Source: an uncultured Verrucomicrobiales bacterium
GTDB lineage: Bacteria; Verrucomicrobiota; Verrucomicrobiia; Limisphaerales; JACDHS01
DNA: 10,040 bases
Direction of reading: 5' to 3'
Assembly (NCBI GenBank): GCA_937983475.1
Contig: CALJZV010000201.1
Location: 1-10,040, forward strand
The notes beneath the pieces were generated by a model. That model was not told where the DNA came from. It did not search any database and worked only from the letters and a program-made list of their open reading frames with translations. Below are positions 6,851 through 10,040 of this stretch, one piece after another. The first letter of the stretch is position 1. Each line of letters begins with the position of its first letter. The position numbers were made by a program, and so were the translations under genes.

Positions 6851-7504
6851 TCACCTGCTCAGGGGGAGGCTCAATTGAATTCGGGTTCCCTGGGCTGGCC
6901 GGCTTTGGAGATGGAAAACGCCGCCAACGGTTTCAACGCGCTTTTTCATGTTGGCCAGGCCGTTGCCGGATTGGTGGGACGCTTCAGTAAAACCAGTTCC
7001 ATTATCCTCAATTGAAAGGGACAATGTTTGGTCGTTCACGCCTACGACAATACGAATCTCCGTCGCTCCCGAATGTTTTGCGGCATTGTTCAACGCCTCC
7101 TTGACGACCAGAAACAGGTTGTGCCTGGCTTCCGATGACAGGGCGCATTCGGGCATGGGATTGGGCGCAATCAGCCGGTAGCGGATGGATGCGGCCTCCA
7201 GAAATGGCCCGGCGAATTCCGAAATGTAGAGTACGAGCTTGTCGAGTGAATCGTTCCTGGGGTTGACCGCCCAGACGATGGCGTCGAGGTTGTCCACCAG
7301 TTCGCGGGAAACTTCGGTGATCCTGTCCAGGTGCCGCTTCCGTTCCGAGTCGCTGTCCTTGCTGTTTTTGGCCCGGTGCGAAGTCAACATGATTTCGGTC
7401 AACCGGGTCCCCAGGTCATCGTGCATGTCCTGGGCGATGCGGGCGCGTTCCCTGTCGATGGCGTGCTGTTGTTCCAATCGCGACAACTTGGGCTGCGATG
7501 TTTT
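6851..7504 (-). CDS. Histidine kinase domain, HisKA_3/NarL-partner type (separated from its sensor by an in-frame TAG)
   Basis: The first possible start is a TTG at 7486, giving 211 residues, but the frame is open from 7504, directly after the TAG. Numbering from that TTG, the DHp region RIAQDMHDDLG carries the phospho-accepting His22. The ATPase domain follows: N-box EALNNAAKH (130-138), G1 box DNGTGF (161-166) and G2 box GNGLANMKKR (174-183), ending in a normal SLPLSR C terminus. Kinases of this type phosphorylate NarL/FixJ-type response regulators. No Shine-Dalgarno site precedes the TTG, so independent translation is poorly supported. The residues coded between the TAG and the TTG (KTSQPK) and the following LSRLEQQHAIDRERARIAQD fit the usual linker from membrane helix to kinase. 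This is therefore most likely the C-terminal part of one sensor gene covering 6851-9874. No response regulator gene is adjacent. Confidence 0.85.
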   Translation of the reverse strand, partial: KTSQPKLSRLEQQHAIDRERARIAQDMHDDLGTRLTEIMLTSHRAKNSKDSDSERKRHLDRITEVSRELVDNLDAIVWAVNPRNDSLDKLVLYISEFAGPFLEAASIRYRLIAPNPMPECALSSEARHNLFLVVKEALNNAAKHSGATEIRIVVGVNDQTLSLSIEDNGTGFTEASHQSGNGLANMKKRVETVGGVFHLQSRPAQGTRIQLSLPLSR

Positions 7505-7507
7505 CTA
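7505..7507 (-). other. In-frame amber codon interrupting the sensor kinase gene
   Basis: On the minus strand the reading is CAC TGC ACC TAG AAA ACA TCG CAG CCC AAG TTG, with no frame change on either side. One base change (for example from CAG, AAG, GAG or TGG) explains it. None of the six other gene ends visible in the window uses TAG: four use TGA and two use TAA. The sample is too small to argue for recoding, but the codon is unusual here. Confidence 0.9.
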
Positions 7508-9874
7508 GGTGCAGTGCCGGGTGATCGAGGCCGCCAGGCCCATGGTGGCCAAAACCATCAGCGCGCCGAACCATGGGGTCTGCCAGAAGTGAGGCTTGAT
7601 GATCAAGGCCAGGGAGGCGCCGGTTTCGTTCCGTGCGCCGTCATTGCTGCGGGCGACGACAAGAAAGCGATAATGGCCTGGAGCCACATTAGGATAGTAG
7701 GCAACGCGGCTGGTTCCGGCGTCCACCCAATCGGAATCCACGCCATCAAGTTTGTAATTGAAGCGGGTTTTTTCGGGGGCGCGAAAGCTCAGGGCGGTGA
7801 AGTGAAACTCCAATTCCCCTTTTCCCGGTTGAATCGTCAAATCGTTGAATGGTTGTTTCGTGGAGACGGGATGTTCGCCGGCCAATTTCACGGTGTAACG
7901 GTTGAATGTTGTAACAGGTTGCCTGTTCGCAATGACCCGCTCGATGACCACCGGCGGCGGCAGAGAGCGGACTGTTGGCGCTTGAGCCGGATGGATGGCC
8001 GAGAGCCCCTTGGTTGTGGCGAACCAGATTCGTCCGTCCCGGGTTTTCCAGGCCGAAGGCTGGGCGACATAGCTGCAATGGGTGGTGGCCAATCCGTCCT
8101 GTTCGTCATAGGCCGTGCAGGCGACACGAGCGTCAGGATTGCCGGCTGCCGCTTTCAATTCCTTTTTGGATGCCTGAAATATTCCGGCAGGACTGCTCAT
8201 CCAGAATTGGCCGTCGTCGTCCTCGACAATGGCAAACACGGTGTCGCTGGGCAGCCCCTGTTCCGAAGTGATCGCGCCAAACTGGTCGCCACTGTAAGTG
8301 AACAGCCCTTTTTTTGTTCCCAGCCACAGAGTGCCGGCGTGGTCTTCGTAGATGCAGTAAACCGTGCTGGCAGGTTGCCCGTCCTTTGGGGTGAAGCTGA
8401 CAAAACGATCTTCTCGGCGGACGCTCAACCCGTTGCCGGTGGCGATCCAAAGCCGGCCATCGCGGTCTTCGCAAATGTCGCGGATGTCATTTCCCGCCAG
8501 GCCATCCTGGGTGGTGAACAGCGTGAAAGTTTCGCCATCGAAATGGGAAAGCCCGTTGCGCCCGCCGATCCAATAATCGCCCGATCGGGTCTGGCGAATG
8601 ACCCTGCCCGCATTGTTGAATCCCTGCGCCTGGCCAAATATCGCAAGGTTTGTGCCCTCGGCGCGCATCAGGAGCCCCGGCAAGTCCCGGCTGAACCAGA
8701 GTGCGCCGGTGCGGTCCTGGCAAAGCCCGAGAATCATGATTTCACTTCCCGGTTGGTGAAAAACGGAGAACCGCCCGTTTGCAAACCTGTTGAGCCCACC
8801 GCCCCAGGTGCCCACCCACAATGTGCCGGTTTGGTCTTCAAGAACCGACACGACATTGTTGTAGTTGAGGCCTTCTTTCTTTGTATAGGTGGAGAACGAT
8901 TTGAAGCGCAGGCGAACCAGTCCGTCCCGCAGACCAACCCAAATGTTGCCCTCCCGGTCTTCATAAATGGCGTTGATGAGATCAAAGGAATCTCCCTCGT
9001 TTTTAATTTCCACAAGGCTCCCGTCGGAGGCGGACAATCGGTTCAGCCCGCCGTAGGTTCCAATCCAGAGATTTCCCAGGCGATCCTCATGGAGCGCAGT
9101 GACGATGGTGTGAGTCAGTCCGGCCTGCGCCTGAAGGGAGGCGGGGTTTTCGGGGAACAGTTGAACCAGCCTGCGGTGGGTTCCAATCCACAATTTTCCC
9201 GCGCGGCTCAAGTGCATGGCCCGCACCTCGGTCAACGGAGCCGCCTCGGCCCGGAAGTTTTCCAGAATGCCGCCGCGAAACGCTTTCAATTCATCCCGGG
9301 TCCCAAAGTATATTTGACCGTCAGTGCCGCCGCAGATGGCTTTTACCTCCATTCGGGGCGTGGAGTTGCCTTGGTGCAGCGGTTCGATTCGGCCGCCAGC
9401 AAGCCTGGAGATTCCTGACAGCGTGCCGATCCACACGGTGCCGTCCGGCGCGCAATGCAACGCGCGAACCACCTGGCCGGCCCAGCCTTCACCGGTGGGA
9501 AACCGCGTGAAGCGTCCGTCCTGGTAATGAACTACTCCGTTTTTGGTGCCAATCCAGAGTGAATTGTCCTTGCCCGCCGCCAGAGTTGTGATTGTAGCCG
9601 TCGTCAATGCCGGCGTGTTGCTGGAGTCAAATATCGTGAACCCAAGGCCGTCAAATCTCGCCAGGCCCTCCTGGGTTCCGACCCAAAGGTAACCGTCCTG
9701 GGTCTGGCAAATGGAATTGACCCAATCGTTGGGCAGCCCGTCGGACGCCTGCCAAAGGCGCGCGGAATAGGCAGGCTGGGATTGGACTGCTCCGATGGTC
9801 TCGACGACCGAAATGAACAGCAGGGCGGCAACGAGTCGCGCCAGCAGCCAAATGTCATGCGCGGGAGGGTTCAT
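7505..9874 (-). CDS. Two-component regulator propeller / Y_Y_Y sensor protein, ends at in-frame TAG after its membrane helix
   Basis: The protein has 789 residues. A signal sequence (hydrophobic at about 8-30) exports the sensor region. I count 14 Reg_prop-like repeats of the form D-G-x-L-W-(I/V)-G-T-x-x-G-L, from DGYLWVGTQEGL (60-71) to DGRIWFATTKGL, enough for two seven-bladed propellers. A Y_Y_Y domain follows (about 690-758; FNYKLDGVDSDWVDAG and YRFLVVARSNDG), then one membrane helix (about 767-784) and the last residues ITRHCT before TAG. In full-length relatives this architecture continues directly into HisKA_3 and HATPase domains, and exactly those follow in the same frame after the stop. 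Including the TAG position, the joined protein would be about 1007 residues, the normal size. The ligand is unknown; related hybrid sensors in Bacteroides detect polysaccharide fragments. The ATG at 9874 gives the signal peptide but has no clear Shine-Dalgarno site. Confidence 0.88.
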   Translation of the reverse strand: MNPPAHDIWLLARLVAALLFISVVETIGAVQSQPAYSARLWQASDGLPNDWVNSICQTQDGYLWVGTQEGLARFDGLGFTIFDSSNTPALTTATITTLAAGKDNSLWIGTKNGVVHYQDGRFTRFPTGEGWAGQVVRALHCAPDGTVWIGTLSGISRLAGGRIEPLHQGNSTPRMEVKAICGGTDGQIYFGTRDELKAFRGGILENFRAEAAPLTEVRAMHLSRAGKLWIGTHRRLVQLFPENPASLQAQAGLTHTIVTALHEDRLGNLWIGTYGGLNRLSASDGSLVEIKNEGDSFDLINAIYEDREGNIWVGLRDGLVRLRFKSFSTYTKKEGLNYNNVVSVLEDQTGTLWVGTWGGGLNRFANGRFSVFHQPGSEIMILGLCQDRTGALWFSRDLPGLLMRAEGTNLAIFGQAQGFNNAGRVIRQTRSGDYWIGGRNGLSHFDGETFTLFTTQDGLAGNDIRDICEDRDGRLWIATGNGLSVRREDRFVSFTPKDGQPASTVYCIYEDHAGTLWLGTKKGLFTYSGDQFGAITSEQGLPSDTVFAIVEDDDGQFWMSSPAGIFQASKKELKAAAGNPDARVACTAYDEQDGLATTHCSYVAQPSAWKTRDGRIWFATTKGLSAIHPAQAPTVRSLPPPVVIERVIANRQPVTTFNRYTVKLAGEHPVSTKQPFNDLTIQPGKGELEFHFTALSFRAPEKTRFNYKLDGVDSDWVDAGTSRVAYYPNVAPGHYRFLVVARSNDGARNETGASLALIIKPHFWQTPWFGALMVLATMGLAASITRHCT

Positions 9875-10040
9875 CGGTTGGACGGGCTTGGGGGATCATT
9901 ACCGGAGAAAGCGCCTTTAATCAGGGAAAAAATGTAAATGGCCCTGGGATTCAGGCGCGATTGGAAGCGGATGATCCTTTTTTCGGCAAATGAGTTTGCG
10001 CAGCCAAACCCCGCAACCGGTGCGGCCTCCTCTCCCGGCC
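9875..10040. promoter_or_regulatory. Region upstream of the sensor gene
   Basis: These 166 bases should hold the promoter of the minus-strand sensor gene. An AT-richer patch at about 9915-9940 is the likeliest place, but no convincing -35/-10 pair or operator could be picked out. The minus-strand frames close within this stretch, so no upstream gene of the same operon is seen. A plus-strand frame from an ATG at 9938 stays open to the window end, without a Shine-Dalgarno site or recognisable protein sequence. Confidence 0.3.

Noticed and set aside
6841..6855. Small hairpin GGTGA-TCGGT-TCACC between the convergent operon and kinase ends, considered as a terminator
   Set aside because: The stem is only five base pairs, has no T-tract on either strand and overlaps the kinase stop codon. 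It is too weak to call.
7484..7510. A frameshift as the cause of the sensor/kinase split
   Set aside because: Codon-by-codon reading shows both halves share one frame. Only the TAG separates them, so a substitution and not an insertion or deletion is the explanation.
7331..9418. A 695-codon open frame on the plus strand, opposite the propeller gene
   Set aside because: It lies wholly antisense to a well-recognised repeat protein and encodes no recognisable domain. It is a by-product of high GC content and the repeated codon pattern of the propeller repeats.
9938..10040. Plus-strand frame from the ATG at 9938 open to the window end
   Set aside because: It has about 34 codons, no Shine-Dalgarno site at proper spacing and no recognisable protein sequence. 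It could be real only if the sequence to the right supports it.

Overview
The window is GC-rich and dense in coding sequence. It looks like a chromosomal segment of a Gram-negative bacterium. The best guess is Verrucomicrobia (Pedosphaera/Limisphaera-like) or a relative in the PVC or Acidobacteria groups. This rests on gene content: a GldA/GldF/GldG-type ABC operon extended by a DUF4340 protein, and a giant periplasmic double-propeller (Reg_prop) plus Y_Y_Y sensor kinase. The taxonomic guess is an inference and is not proved by any marker gene. No rRNA, tRNA, CRISPR array, insertion sequence or phage gene is visible.

Layout. (1) Positions 1-1772, minus strand: a lipoprotein gene is translationally coupled (ATGA overlap) to the N-terminal half of an RND/MMPL-family exporter that runs off the left edge. 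(2) Positions 1773-1978: a divergent intergenic region with a 20-base dyad, a 14-base palindrome and a good Shine-Dalgarno site for the rightward operon. (3) Positions 1979-6834, plus strand: a tight four-gene operon encoding an ABC ATPase (GldA-like), an ABC-2 permease (GldF-like), a large membrane-anchored auxiliary protein (GldG-like, ABC_transp_aux) and a membrane-anchored DUF4340 protein. Junctions are a 1-base overlap, a 22-base gap with a strong Shine-Dalgarno site, and a 4-base overlap. (4) Positions 6851-9874, minus strand, convergent with the operon: a hybrid sensor made of a signal peptide, 14 propeller repeats, a Y_Y_Y domain, one membrane helix, and then a HisKA_3/HATPase histidine kinase. 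(5) Positions 9875-10040: the region upstream of the sensor gene, with no gene that can be supported.

The most notable observation is that the sensor gene is interrupted by a single in-frame TAG codon (7505-7507). It lies exactly at the join between the membrane helix and the kinase domain. Both sides are intact and in the same frame, and the six codons between the TAG and the next possible start fit the normal linker of this family. The gene is therefore a recent nonsense pseudogene, a genuinely split or read-through sensor, or a sequencing error.

How the genes work together. The four operon products probably form one inner-membrane machine: the ATPase drives the permease, and the two tethered proteins expose large domains outside the membrane. 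The lipoprotein/exporter pair is a separate envelope-lipid or pigment export module whose remaining genes would lie to the left. The sensor has no response regulator in the window.
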